Assembly (NCBI RefSeq): GCF_041928815.1
Contig: NZ_JBHFEI010000004.1
Coordinates: forward strand, 62,001-126,000
Origin: JBHFEI01 sp041928815
Lineage (GTDB): Bacteria; Pseudomonadota; Alphaproteobacteria; Rhizobiales; Rhizobiaceae
Direction: 5' to 3'
Length of the DNA: 64,000 bases
Shown here: piece by piece, positions 1-10,948 of the stretch
How positions within the stretch are numbered: position 1 is the first letter of the stretch
Layout of the letters: each line of letters begins with the position of its first letter
The notes under the pieces: generated by a model
What the model was told of the DNA's origin: nothing
What the model saw: only the letters and a program-made list of their open reading frames with translations
Database searches by the model: none
Position numbers and translations under genes: made by a program

Positions 1-14
1 CATGCGCAACAAAA

Positions 15-46
15 AACCCCTCGCCGCAATGTGCGGGCGAGGGGTT
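15..46 (-). terminator. Rho-independent terminator of the first RTX gene
   Basis: A GC-rich inverted repeat (arms about 15-28 and 32-46, loop of 3) is followed on the minus strand by a run of six T. It sits 26 bases beyond the stop codon of the RTX gene at 72-1106, so it should end that transcript. Confidence 0.85.
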
Positions 47-71
47 CCGTCGTCGGGGCGACGGGCGCCGA

Positions 72-1106
72 TCAGACGTAGAAGTCGCCGAGGGTCAGCG
101 TCGAGACGCCGCTCACCTTGATCTGGAAGTCGGCGACGCCGTCGCCGTCGACATCGCCCGACACGACGCCGCCGCGGAAGTTCAGTTCACCGGCGGTGCC
201 GCTGAAGCCGAGCTTGCCGATAAAGGTGAACTTCTGGTCGCCGGCACGGAATTCGTTGGCGTCGATGTCGCGCAGGTCGATCTTGTCGCGCTGGGCGCGG
301 CTGAAGTCGAGGATCACGTCGCGGTAGCGGCCGACGGCGCTGTCGTCGATGGAGGCGAACTTGAACACGTCCGCGCCCGCGCCGCCTTTGAGGAAATCGT
401 AGCCGAGGCCGCCGGTGAGGGTGTCGTTGCCGGTGCCGCCCTCGAGCGTGTCGTCGCCCGTGCCGCCGAGAAGCGTGTCGTTGCCGGCGAGCCCGAAGAG
501 GAAATCGTCGCCGTCGAGGCCGGAGAGCACGTTCTTGGCGCTGCTGCCGGTGATGTCGTCGTCGGAATCGGTGCCAACGGCGTTCTCGATGCTGATCAGC
601 GTCTCCCTGCGGCCGGCGCCGGTCGAGGCGAACTTCCCGCCGAGGTCGATGGTCACGCCGCGGCCGGCCTCCACGTCGTCCTCGTCCTGCAGCTCGTAGC
701 TGATCGTGTCGATGCCGGTGCCGCCGTTGAAGTAGTTGTTGAAGCCGACCGACAGGAAGGTGTCGTTGCCGCTCTCGCCGTAATAGTCGCTCTCGACGCC
801 GAGGATCTCGAAATAGTCGTCGCCGGCGCCGCCCTTGACGATGTCGAAATCGCCGTCGAGTCCGTCGAAGGCGTTGAGGATGTAGGTGTCGTTGCCGGCG
901 CCGAGATAAATCTTGTTGCCCCCCTCGAAATCGTTCTCGACCCGATCGTTGCCCGTCCCGGCATCGACATAGTTGAAGCCGCCATCGGGGCCGACGAGAT
1001 CGAGATAGATCTTGTCGTTGCCGCCATAGCCGTAGATTTCCACTTCGATGTCACCGTCCTGGTAGATGACGTCGTTGCGGTTGGTGCCGTCGATGATGAC
1101 TGTCAT
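72..1106 (-). CDS. RTX calcium-binding exoprotein with serralysin-type C-terminal module
   Basis: 344-residue acidic protein. Glycine/aspartate nonapeptides of the GGxGxDxLx type (GDDTLEGG, GNDTLTGG) form a Ca2+-binding beta-roll around residues 190-255. The last ~95 residues follow the pattern seen in the peptidase M10 serralysin C-terminal module: DVILDF, IDLRDIDAN, FTFIG, FSGTAGEL, and a DVDGDGVADF calcium loop. No protease motif (HExxH) and no signal peptide are present, as expected for a type I secretion substrate. The ATG at 1106 is chosen over an upstream TTG because GGGAG lies 8 bases before it. A single transcription unit with its own terminator. Function of the exported protein is unknown; adhesion, matrix or effector roles are all possible. 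Confidence 0.9.
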   Translation of the reverse strand: MTVIIDGTNRNDVIYQDGDIEVEIYGYGGNDKIYLDLVGPDGGFNYVDAGTGNDRVENDFEGGNKIYLGAGNDTYILNAFDGLDGDFDIVKGGAGDDYFEILGVESDYYGESGNDTFLSVGFNNYFNGGTGIDTISYELQDEDDVEAGRGVTIDLGGKFASTGAGRRETLISIENAVGTDSDDDITGSSAKNVLSGLDGDDFLFGLAGNDTLLGGTGDDTLEGGTGNDTLTGGLGYDFLKGGAGADVFKFASIDDSAVGRYRDVILDFSRAQRDKIDLRDIDANEFRAGDQKFTFIGKLGFSGTAGELNFRGGVVSGDVDGDGVADFQIKVSGVSTLTLGDFYV

Positions 1107-1123
1107 GGATGTCGCTCCCAAAG

Positions 1124-1182
1124 CGTTTTCTAAAAAGATGACGTGACGATAGGCGCTAATCCATGAACCATGCCTGAACCAT
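1124..1182 (-). promoter_or_regulatory. Upstream region of RTX gene with tandem repeat
   Basis: TGAACCAT occurs at 1164-1171 and again at 1175-1182, exactly 11 bp apart, the spacing typical of tandem sites for OmpR/PhoB-type response regulators. Nearer the start codon, CGTTTTCTAAA (1124-1134) resembles the repeated CGTnTTTTAAA upstream of the RTX gene at 63056. The sites are seen directly; a regulatory role is inference. Confidence 0.35.
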
Positions 1183-1220
1183 TCTGGGCGTTTTGGCGGC
1201 GCTTCCGCGGCCTTTTCCCG

Positions 1221-1832
1221 TCAGGCCGCGATGCCGTGGCCGGCAAGATCGAGGCGGAGCCGTTCGGGGTCGGTGAACACCACCGCCTGCCATCCGGCGC
1301 CCCGCGCGCCGTCCACATTGGCCGGACTGTCGTCGATGAAAAGGGTGCGCTCCGGCGTGAGCCCGAAGCGGGCCGCGTGATGCCGGTAGATCGCGACGTC
1401 CGGCTTGATCAGGCCGATCTCGGCCGACACGGTGACGCCGCGCGACATCGTCAGGAAGGGGAACTTCGCCCGCGCCTCGGCCAGCGTGTCGGCGGCGAAG
1501 TTGGTCAGCATGGTGACGTCGCGGCCGTCCCCGATCAGGCGCTTAAGGATCGCGACCGTACCGTCATAGGCATGGGGCACCATCTCGATCCAGTGGCGGC
1601 GGAAGCCGCGGATGCGTTCCTCCTGCTCCGGGTGGAGGCCGATCAGCAGGTCCTCCGCCTCGCGCCAGCTGCGGCCGCGATCCTGCTCGAGGTTCCAGTC
1701 ATGGGTGCAGACGGTCTCGAAGAAGCGGCGCCGTTCGGCCTCGTCCGGGATGATCCGCGAAAACGGGATGTTCGGATCGTAGTGGATCAGCACCTTGCCG
1801 ATGTCGAAGACGATGTGGTCGATGGCGGTCAT
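1221..1832 (-). CDS. HAD-superfamily phosphatase, YihX-like
   Basis: 203-residue HAD subfamily IA hydrolase. Motif I is FDIGKVL (Asp10; the usual second Asp is replaced by Gly, as in YihX-type sugar-phosphate phosphatases), motif II is the LTN at residues 109-111, motif III is Lys143-Pro144, and motif IV is the DD pair at 167-168. Substrate cannot be read from sequence; glucose-1-phosphate-type sugar phosphates are the family precedent. The start at 1832 overlaps the mutY stop codon by four bases (ATGA), so the gene is probably translationally coupled to mutY; a longer upstream reading runs inside mutY and is rejected. Confidence 0.88.
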   Translation of the reverse strand: MTAIDHIVFDIGKVLIHYDPNIPFSRIIPDEAERRRFFETVCTHDWNLEQDRGRSWREAEDLLIGLHPEQEERIRGFRRHWIEMVPHAYDGTVAILKRLIGDGRDVTMLTNFAADTLAEARAKFPFLTMSRGVTVSAEIGLIKPDVAIYRHHAARFGLTPERTLFIDDSPANVDGARGAGWQAVVFTDPERLRLDLAGHGIAA

Positions 1833-2929
1833 GTCACGATATCCTTTCGCGGGAACGCGCCGGGTATAGCCTGCGTGATCACCTTTTTCATGACGGTCGG
1901 CAAGGCTTGCGCCGCAAGGGTCGCCGACGGTTCCCACCAGCCTTCGGGCGGATTGACCCTGGCGGCAAGCCGGACGCGGTAGACGGTAAGTTCCAGCGCG
2001 AAATGGGTGAAGACGTGGCGGATGCCGCCGCAGGCCTCCCAGCGCGCCGGAAAGGGGGCGGCGCCGGTGTCCGTCTCCCCGTCGGCCCGCGCCGTCCAGG
2101 CGCTGCCCGGCACCTCGGTCATGCCGGCGAGGAGGCCCGTGCCGCCGCGCTTCCTGAGAAGCACCGCGCCGTCGCCGTCGATCGCGACGAAGGCGGCGCC
2201 CTTGCGCTCAGGCTTCGTCTTCTTTGCCGCCTTCAGCGGATATCGCTCGGGATCGCCGTCACGCCGGGCGCGGCAGAGGCCGTTCAGAGGACAGAGCGCG
2301 CAGGCCGGCCGCTTCGGCGTGCAGATCGTCGCGCCGAGGTCCATCATGGCCTGTGCGAAATCGCCGGGCCGGTCGGCCGGGGTGATCGCCGCCGTCAAGG
2401 CGCGAAGTGCGGGGCGCGCCGAGGGCAGCGGCGTCTCGACGGCGTGGAGGCGCGAGACGACGCGCTCGACATTGCCGTCGAGCACGGCGCTCTGCCGGTT
2501 GAAGGCGATCGCCGCGATCGCCGCCGCCGTATAGTCGCCGATGCCCGGCAGCCGCTTCAGCGCCTCCTCGGTATCGGGAAAGCGCCCGGAATGGTCGCGC
2601 GAGACCGTCTCGGCGCATTTTTTCAGGTTGCGCGCCCGCGCATAGTAGCCGAGCCCGGCCCAGGCCTGCATCACCGCCTCGGTCTCGGCGGCGGCGAGGG
2701 CGTCGACCGTCGGCCAGAGCGAGAGGAACGTCTCGAAATAGGGTTTGACCGCCTGCACGGTCGTCTGCTGCAGCATCACCTCCGACAGCCAGACATGGTA
2801 GGGATCGGCCGTCCGTCCGGCCTTCGCCATCGGCGGCGTGATCCGCCAGGGCAGGCTGCGGTGGTGGCGGTCGTACCAGTTAAGGATCAGGCGGGCGGGG
2901 AGGGGGCTTTGCTCTGGGTCGGTCATCAT
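1829..2929 (-). CDS. mutY: A/G-specific adenine DNA glycosylase
   Basis: Removes adenine mispaired with 8-oxoguanine in base-excision repair. The 366-residue protein shows the helix-hairpin-helix LPGIGDYTAAAI, the catalytic Asp in LDGNVERV, and the iron-sulfur ligands in a C-x6-C-x2-C-x5-C spacing (CTPKRPACALCPLNGLC). A Nudix-like domain for 8-oxoG recognition fills the C-terminal third. Two adjacent ATG codons (2929, 2926) are possible starts; a longer reading would run into the divergent gene. It is first in a two-gene unit with the HAD phosphatase and is divergent from dciA, 71 bases away. Confidence 0.97.
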   Translation of the reverse strand: MMTDPEQSPLPARLILNWYDRHHRSLPWRITPPMAKAGRTADPYHVWLSEVMLQQTTVQAVKPYFETFLSLWPTVDALAAAETEAVMQAWAGLGYYARARNLKKCAETVSRDHSGRFPDTEEALKRLPGIGDYTAAAIAAIAFNRQSAVLDGNVERVVSRLHAVETPLPSARPALRALTAAITPADRPGDFAQAMMDLGATICTPKRPACALCPLNGLCRARRDGDPERYPLKAAKKTKPERKGAAFVAIDGDGAVLLRKRGGTGLLAGMTEVPGSAWTARADGETDTGAAPFPARWEACGGIRHVFTHFALELTVYRVRLAARVNPPEGWWEPSATLAAQALPTVMKKVITQAIPGAFPRKDIVT

Positions 2930-3000
2930 TTGCCGGGAGGATCGGTTTCGCGCTATAGATGGCCGAGCGCGCCGCGATCCGCAAGGCGGCGCCCCGGTGA

Positions 3001-3531
3001 GTGAGACCCGTGAAGCAAGCCTACAGACCGCGTGGCGCAACGCAGATCAGCGATGTGGCGAACCGCCTGATCGACCCGGTGCTGACGCGCCGGGCCGGGA
3101 TCAACACGCTGCTGCTCGGCTCCTGGGACGAGATCGCCGGCGCGGATTTCGCCGATTGCACGCGGCCGGAGCAGATCGCCTGGCCGGCGCGCGGCATGAA
3201 CGCGCGGGACGGCGAAGGCCACCGGCCGGGCGTGCTGACGATCGCCTGCGAGGGATCGCGCGCGCTGTTCCTCAGCCATGCGCAGGGCGAGCTGATGCAG
3301 CGGATCAACGGCTTCTTCGGCTTTCCCGCGATCGGCCGGATCCGCATCGTGCAGAAGCCGGTCGTCGCCGATTCGCGCCGGCCGCGCCGGGCTCCCGTCC
3401 TCAACGGGCCTGCCGCTGTGAGGCTCGACGCGATGGTCGGCGAGGTCGAGGACGAGCGGCTGCGCGCGGCGCTGACCCGGCTCGGCACGGCGGTGCTGGC
3501 GCAGGCGGGCAAAAAACGGGCGCCATCATGA
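3001..3531 (+). CDS. DciA-like DUF721 protein
   Basis: 176 residues, basic, with the DUF721 core (LLGSWDEIAGADFADCTRPEQIAW, then LTIACEGSRALFLSHAQGELMQRIN). DUF721 includes DciA, the replicative-helicase operator found in bacteria lacking DnaC. Starts with GTG at 3001 (another GTG at 3010). Its place between mutY and the dsbA-like/smc genes is the usual order in Hyphomicrobiales. The helicase-loading role rests on family membership, not on residues seen here. Confidence 0.85.
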   Translation: MRPVKQAYRPRGATQISDVANRLIDPVLTRRAGINTLLLGSWDEIAGADFADCTRPEQIAWPARGMNARDGEGHRPGVLTIACEGSRALFLSHAQGELMQRINGFFGFPAIGRIRIVQKPVVADSRRPRRAPVLNGPAAVRLDAMVGEVEDERLRAALTRLGTAVLAQAGKKRAPS

Positions 3532-3641
3532 CGCAGTCACAATTCTTTGAATTCGCTGCTGCTCACAGACCTTGTGGCCGCCATGGCGGCGCGTTATCCG
3601 GTCTCACACGCTTTCCATCCCTCCTCCTTCACGGGTGAACC

Positions 3642-4388
3642 ATGTCCCTGAACGAACAGAGCTCGCGCCTTTCCCTCCTCGCCCGCCGGCGCTTCATGGC
3701 TGGGACGGCGGCGGCCGTCGCGGCGCTCGCGCTCGCCTCCTGCAGCGGCGAGGAACAGGCCTCGACCGCGACGCCCCCCGGCGTCGATCCCGTGACGACC
3801 GCGACCACGACGGCGGCGGCCGAGCTGCCCGAGGCGGAGGGCACGGTCGACGTGGCCAAGCTGATGGAGCCGGGCGCGCTGCCGGAAATGTCGATCGGCA
3901 AGGCCGACGCGCCGGTGACCATCGTCGAATACATGTCGATGACCTGCCCGCACTGCGCCAGCTTCCACGTCAACACCTTCGACGCGATCAAGGAAAAATA
4001 CGTCGACAGCGGCAAGGTCCGCTTCGTCATCCGCGAGTTCCCCTTCGATCCGCGCGCGGCGGCCGCCTTCATGCTGGCGCGCTGCGCCCCCGAGGGCCAG
4101 TATTTCCCGATGGTGTCGATGCTGATGAAGCAGCAGCGCCAGTGGGCGGCGGCCGAGAACGGGCGCGATGCCCTCCTGCAGATGTCGAAGCTCGCCGGTT
4201 TTACACAGCAGAGCTTCGAGGCCTGCTTGACGAACCAGAAGCTTCTGGATGATGTGAACACGGTGATGCAGCGCGGAGCCAAGGATTTCGGCGTCCAGTC
4301 GACGCCCACCTTCTTCATCAACGGCACGCGCTATTCCGGAGACATGTCGGTTGACACCATGTCGGCCCTTATCGACACGCTGCTCTAG
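3642..4388 (+). CDS. DsbA-family thiol:disulfide oxidoreductase, lipoprotein
   Basis: 248 residues. An N-terminal RRRFMAG followed by a hydrophobic stretch and the lipobox LASC (Cys34) suggests an exported, lipid-anchored protein, with a Tat-like arginine run. After an Ala/Thr/Pro linker comes the thioredoxin fold with the redox motif CPHC at residues 102-105, a DSBA insertion, and the cis-Pro region in QSTPTFFING. It probably oxidises or isomerises disulfides in the periplasm. The gene is 66 bases upstream of smc, a neighbourhood conserved in rhizobia but without an evident functional link. Confidence 0.92.
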   Translation: MSLNEQSSRLSLLARRRFMAGTAAAVAALALASCSGEEQASTATPPGVDPVTTATTTAAAELPEAEGTVDVAKLMEPGALPEMSIGKADAPVTIVEYMSMTCPHCASFHVNTFDAIKEKYVDSGKVRFVIREFPFDPRAAAAFMLARCAPEGQYFPMVSMLMKQQRQWAAAENGRDALLQMSKLAGFTQQSFEACLTNQKLLDDVNTVMQRGAKDFGVQSTPTFFINGTRYSGDMSVDTMSALIDTLL

Positions 4389-4454
4389 GCGTCCGGAAAA
4401 CAGGGTCTTTTCCGGCGGGCGCGTCCGCGCGTCCGCCGTTGTCCGGTCTGGCCC

Positions 4455-7400
4455 ATGAAGTTCAACAAGCTCCGCCTCGTCGGCTTCAAGTCCTTCGTCG
4501 AGCCCTCCGAATTCGTCATCGAGCGCGGCCTGACCGGCGTCGTCGGCCCGAACGGCTGCGGCAAGTCGAACCTCGTCGAGGCGATGCGCTGGGTCATGGG
4601 GGAGAACTCCTACAAGAACATGCGCGCGTCCGGCATGGACGACGTCATCTTCTCCGGCTCCGGCAACCGCCCGGCGCGCAACACCGCCGAAGTCGGCCTC
4701 TTCCTCGACAATTCCGACCGCACCGCGCCGGCCGCCTTCAACGACAGCGACGAGATCCAGGTGACGCGCCGCATCGAGCGCGAGAACGGCTCGGTCTACC
4801 GCATCAACGGCAAGGAGGCGCGGGCGAAGGACGTGCAGCTCCTCTTCGCCGACGCCTCGACCGGGGCGCGTTCGCCCTCGATGGTCGGGCAGGGGCGGAT
4901 CGGCGAGCTGATCCAGGCGAAACCGCAGGCGCGCCGGCAGCTGCTCGAGGAGGCGGCGGGCATTTCCGGCCTCCATTCCCGCCGGCACGAGGCCGAACTG
5001 CGCCTGCGCGGCGCGGAAACCAATCTGGAGCGGCTGGAGGACGTCACCACCCAGCTCGAAAGCCAGATCGAGAGCCTGAAGCGCCAGGCGCGCCAGGCGA
5101 ACCGCTTCCGCATGCTTTCTGCCGAGATCCGCCGCCACGAGGCGATGCTGCTGCACATCCGCTGGGTCGAGGCGAAGGAGGCCGAAGGCGAGGCGACGAG
5201 CCAGCTCAACCAGGCGACCTCCGCCGTCGCCGAGAAGGCGCAGGCGCAGATGGAGGCGGTGAAGACGCAGGCCATCGCCAGCCTGAAGCTCCCGGAACTG
5301 CGCGAGGCGGAGGCGACGGTCGCCGCGACGCTGCAGCGGCTGCAGATCGCCCGCGCGCAGCTGGAGGAGGATGCGGGCCGCGCGCTGCGCCGGCGCGAGG
5401 AGCTGCAGCGGCGGCTCCTGCAGCTTGCCGAGGACATCCGCCGCGAGGAGCGGCTGCTCTCCGACAATGCCTCGATGATCGCCCGGCTCGACGCGGAGGA
5501 AGAGGACCTCGCCGAGGCCGCCGCCGATGGCGGCGAGGCCGGCGAGGAGACCCGCGCGGCGCTCAATGCCGCCGCCGCGACGCTCGCGGAAAGCGAGGCG
5601 GAGATGGCGCGGCTGACGGCCGAGCGGGCCGAGGCCCAGGCGCTCTCGCAGCAACTGGAACGGCTTATCCGCGATCTCGCCGGACGGCGCGAGCGCTTCG
5701 CGCGCCAGCGCGCGGCGCAGGATGCCGAGCTTGCCGATCTCGACCGCCGCATCGCCGCGATCGCCGATCCCGTCGAGAAACGCGAACTGGCGGAGGCGGC
5801 CGCGGAACTGGCGATGGAGGCCGAGGGCGCTGCCGCCGAGACCGAATCTGCGCTTGCCGCCGCCCGCCGCGCCGAATCGGCCGCCCGGCCGCTCGCCGAG
5901 ACCGCCCGCGCCCGCGCCGCCTCGATCGAGACGGAGGCCCGCACCATCCGCCGTCTCATGGAGGCGTCGGCGCCGGGCGGCGCGCTGCCGCCGGTCTCCG
6001 ACGGCATCCGTGTCGATCGCGGTTTCGAGGCCGCCTTCGGCGCTGCCCTCGGCGACGATCTCGATTCCCCCGCCGATCCGTCGGCGCCCGCCCACTGGCG
6101 CGAGCCCGGCAGCCGCGCCGGCGATCCGCCCCTGCCCGACGGAGCGATCCCGCTGATCGCCCATGTCTCCGCCCCCGAGCTTCTCGCCCGCCGCCTCTGG
6201 CAGGTCGGCATCGTCGACGACGCGGCGGTGGCGGAGCGCCTGCTTCCCTTCCTGAGGCCCGGCCAGCGGCTGGTGACGCGCAAGGGCGACGTCTGGCGCT
6301 GGGACGGCCATGTCGCCGGCGCCGACGCGCCGAGCCCGGCGGCGATCCGGCTCGAACAGAAGAACCGTCTCTCGGACCTGGAGGATGAGGCCGAGGCGGC
6401 GCTGGAGGAGCGCGACCGCGCCGAGGCGCGCCTTGCCGAGGCGGCCGAGGCCGTGCGCGCCGCCGACCAGCAGCAGGCGCGCGCCCGCGACCAGGAGCGC
6501 CACGCGCAGCGCCGCCTCGCCGAGGCACGCGCCGCGCTCGCCGAGGCCGAACGCGCCTCGGGCGAGCTGAAGACCCGCCGCGCCGCGCTTCAGGAGGCGC
6601 GCGCCGACCTTGACGCCCAGTGCGAGGATCTCGATCTCCAGATCGAGGAAGCGGCCGAGACCCGCGCAGCGCAGCCGGATGTCTCCGACCTCGACCGTCG
6701 GCTCGCGCTCCAGTCCGCCACCGTTTCCGCCGAACGGGCGCGGCTCGCCGAGGCCCGCGCCACCCATGAGGGCCTGGCGCGCGAAAGCGAGGCGCGCCGC
6801 CGCCGTCTTCTCGCCATCGCGGCGGAGCGTCGCAGCTGGGCCGATCGGATGGCGGGCGCCGAGGCGCAGGTCGAGACGCTGCGCGAGCGCGAGGCCGAGG
6901 CCCGCGAGGCGATCGATGAACTGACCGACGCGCCGGATCTCTTCGAGGACAAACGCCGCGCGCTCATGAACGAACTGACGAAGGCGGAGGCCGCCCGGCG
7001 CGCCGCCGCCGATGCGCTGGCCGAGGCCGAGACCCGCCAGCGCGACAGCGACCGCATCGCGACGACGGCGCTTTCCGCGCTTGCCGAGGCGCGCGAGACG
7101 CGCGGCCGGGCCGAGGAACGCCTCGTCTCCGCCCGCGAGCGCCGTGTCGAGGCCGAGACGCGCATCCGCGAGACGCTGAACGTGCTGCCGGCGGACGTCA
7201 TGCGGCTGACCGGGCTCGGGCCGGCCGACCCGCTGCCCGAGGTCGCCACGATCGAGCGCGACCTCGACCGGCTGAAGATCGAGCGCGAGCGTCTCGGCGC
7301 CGTCAACCTGCGCGCCGACGAGGAGCAGGCCGACCTCACGGAAAAGCTCTCCGGCCTGCTCGCCGAGCGCGAGGACGTCATCGAGGCGATCCGGCGCCTG

Positions 7401-7919
7401 CGCGCCGCCATCCAGAGCCTCAACCGCGAGGGCCGCGAGCGGCTGCTTGCCGCCTTCGACGTGGTCAACCGCGAGTTCCAGCGCCTCTTCACCCATCTCT
7501 TCGGCGGCGGCACGGCGGAATTGCAGCTGATCGAAAGCGACGATCCGCTGGAGGCCGGCCTCGAAATCCTCGCCCGCCCGCCCGGCAAGAAGCCGCAGAC
7601 GATGACGCTGCTGTCGGGCGGCGAGCAGGCGCTGACGGCGATGGCGCTGATCTTCGCCGTCTTCCTCACCAATCCGGCGCCGATCTGCGTGCTCGACGAG
7701 GTCGACGCACCGCTCGACGACCACAATGTCGAGCGCTACTGCAACCTGATGGACGAAATGGCGGCCTCGACCGAGACCCGCTTCGTCATCATCACCCACA
7801 ACCCGATCACCATGGCCCGCATGAACCGCCTCTTCGGCGTGACCATGGCCGAGCAGGGCGTGAGCCAGCTCGTCTCCGTCGACCTGCAGACGGCCGAGCA
7901 GATGCGCGAGGCGGTCTAG
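4455..7919 (+). CDS. smc: Chromosome segregation protein SMC
   Basis: 1154-residue ATPase that, as a dimer with ScpA and ScpB (not in this window), loads on and compacts the chromosome. Walker A is GPNGCGKS at residues 31-38, the ABC signature LSGGEQ lies at about 1053-1058, and Walker B is in VLDEVDAPLDD just after. Between them run two long Ala/Glu/Arg-rich coiled coils, separated by a hinge around residues 510-640. The length is normal for alphaproteobacterial SMC. The extreme GC bias of the coiled-coil region generates a 1457-codon open frame on the other strand that is not a gene. Confidence 0.98.
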   Translation: MKFNKLRLVGFKSFVEPSEFVIERGLTGVVGPNGCGKSNLVEAMRWVMGENSYKNMRASGMDDVIFSGSGNRPARNTAEVGLFLDNSDRTAPAAFNDSDEIQVTRRIERENGSVYRINGKEARAKDVQLLFADASTGARSPSMVGQGRIGELIQAKPQARRQLLEEAAGISGLHSRRHEAELRLRGAETNLERLEDVTTQLESQIESLKRQARQANRFRMLSAEIRRHEAMLLHIRWVEAKEAEGEATSQLNQATSAVAEKAQAQMEAVKTQAIASLKLPELREAEATVAATLQRLQIARAQLEEDAGRALRRREELQRRLLQLAEDIRREERLLSDNASMIARLDAEEEDLAEAAADGGEAGEETRAALNAAAATLAESEAEMARLTAERAEAQALSQQLERLIRDLAGRRERFARQRAAQDAELADLDRRIAAIADPVEKRELAEAAAELAMEAEGAAAETESALAAARRAESAARPLAETARARAASIETEARTIRRLMEASAPGGALPPVSDGIRVDRGFEAAFGAALGDDLDSPADPSAPAHWREPGSRAGDPPLPDGAIPLIAHVSAPELLARRLWQVGIVDDAAVAERLLPFLRPGQRLVTRKGDVWRWDGHVAGADAPSPAAIRLEQKNRLSDLEDEAEAALEERDRAEARLAEAAEAVRAADQQQARARDQERHAQRRLAEARAALAEAERASGELKTRRAALQEARADLDAQCEDLDLQIEEAAETRAAQPDVSDLDRRLALQSATVSAERARLAEARATHEGLARESEARRRRLLAIAAERRSWADRMAGAEAQVETLREREAEAREAIDELTDAPDLFEDKRRALMNELTKAEAARRAAADALAEAETRQRDSDRIATTALSALAEARETRGRAEERLVSARERRVEAETRIRETLNVLPADVMRLTGLGPADPLPEVATIERDLDRLKIERERLGAVNLRADEEQADLTEKLSGLLAEREDVIEAIRRLRAAIQSLNREGRERLLAAFDVVNREFQRLFTHLFGGGTAELQLIESDDPLEAGLEILARPPGKKPQTMTLLSGGEQALTAMALIFAVFLTNPAPICVLDEVDAPLDDHNVERYCNLMDEMAASTETRFVIITHNPITMARMNRLFGVTMAEQGVSQLVSVDLQTAEQMREAV

Positions 7920-7951
7920 CCCTTCCGCCGAGACAGGCTCTGTCGCAATTA

Positions 7952-7966
7952 TGCTGCAATGCAGCA
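7952..7966. promoter_or_regulatory. CTGC-N3-GCAG palindrome upstream of ppdK
   Basis: TGCTGC-AAT-GCAGCA is a perfect inverted repeat 81 bases before the ppdK start. It fits the CTGC-N3-GCAG pattern reported for PhaR/AniA, the regulator of polyhydroxybutyrate and carbon storage in alphaproteobacteria. The palindrome is seen; the identity of the binding protein is inferred from the motif. Confidence 0.5.
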
Positions 7967-8046
7967 AGATTATCCGGCTTCGTCATTTCCAAGGACGTGC
8001 ATTTGCGCTAAACCTCTGAAACATCAGTTCCGGGTGGAGAAGGGCG

Positions 8047-10713
<2,667 letters not shown>

Positions 10714-10948
10714 CCGGCATTTATCATAAGGTCAACAATTTCTAAAGAAACCAAATCTGGTCCTTCCGAAGGGTGCGGGACCGGCGTAGAAATGTGTGCG
10801 TCCCCGCGACGGAACGACAGGCTTGGCGTGCCTGGCTGAGACGCGGGCCGATGGGCCTTCCGTGCGCGACGCCCGCCCGGACGACACGAACGCGATGATG
10901 ACGCAGGCCGGAGCGGCGCGGGCCGCCGGCCATGCCCTGGGGGACGGA

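Noticed and set aside
1832..1937. N-terminal extension of the HAD phosphatase
   Set aside because: It runs in the coding region of mutY and lacks the family start; the ATG at 1832 is coupled to the mutY stop.
3594..7967. 1457-codon open frame antisense to smc
   Set aside because: Low-complexity Arg/Ala/Gly translation, mirrors the GC-rich coiled-coil codons of smc, and no ribosome site. A compositional shadow.
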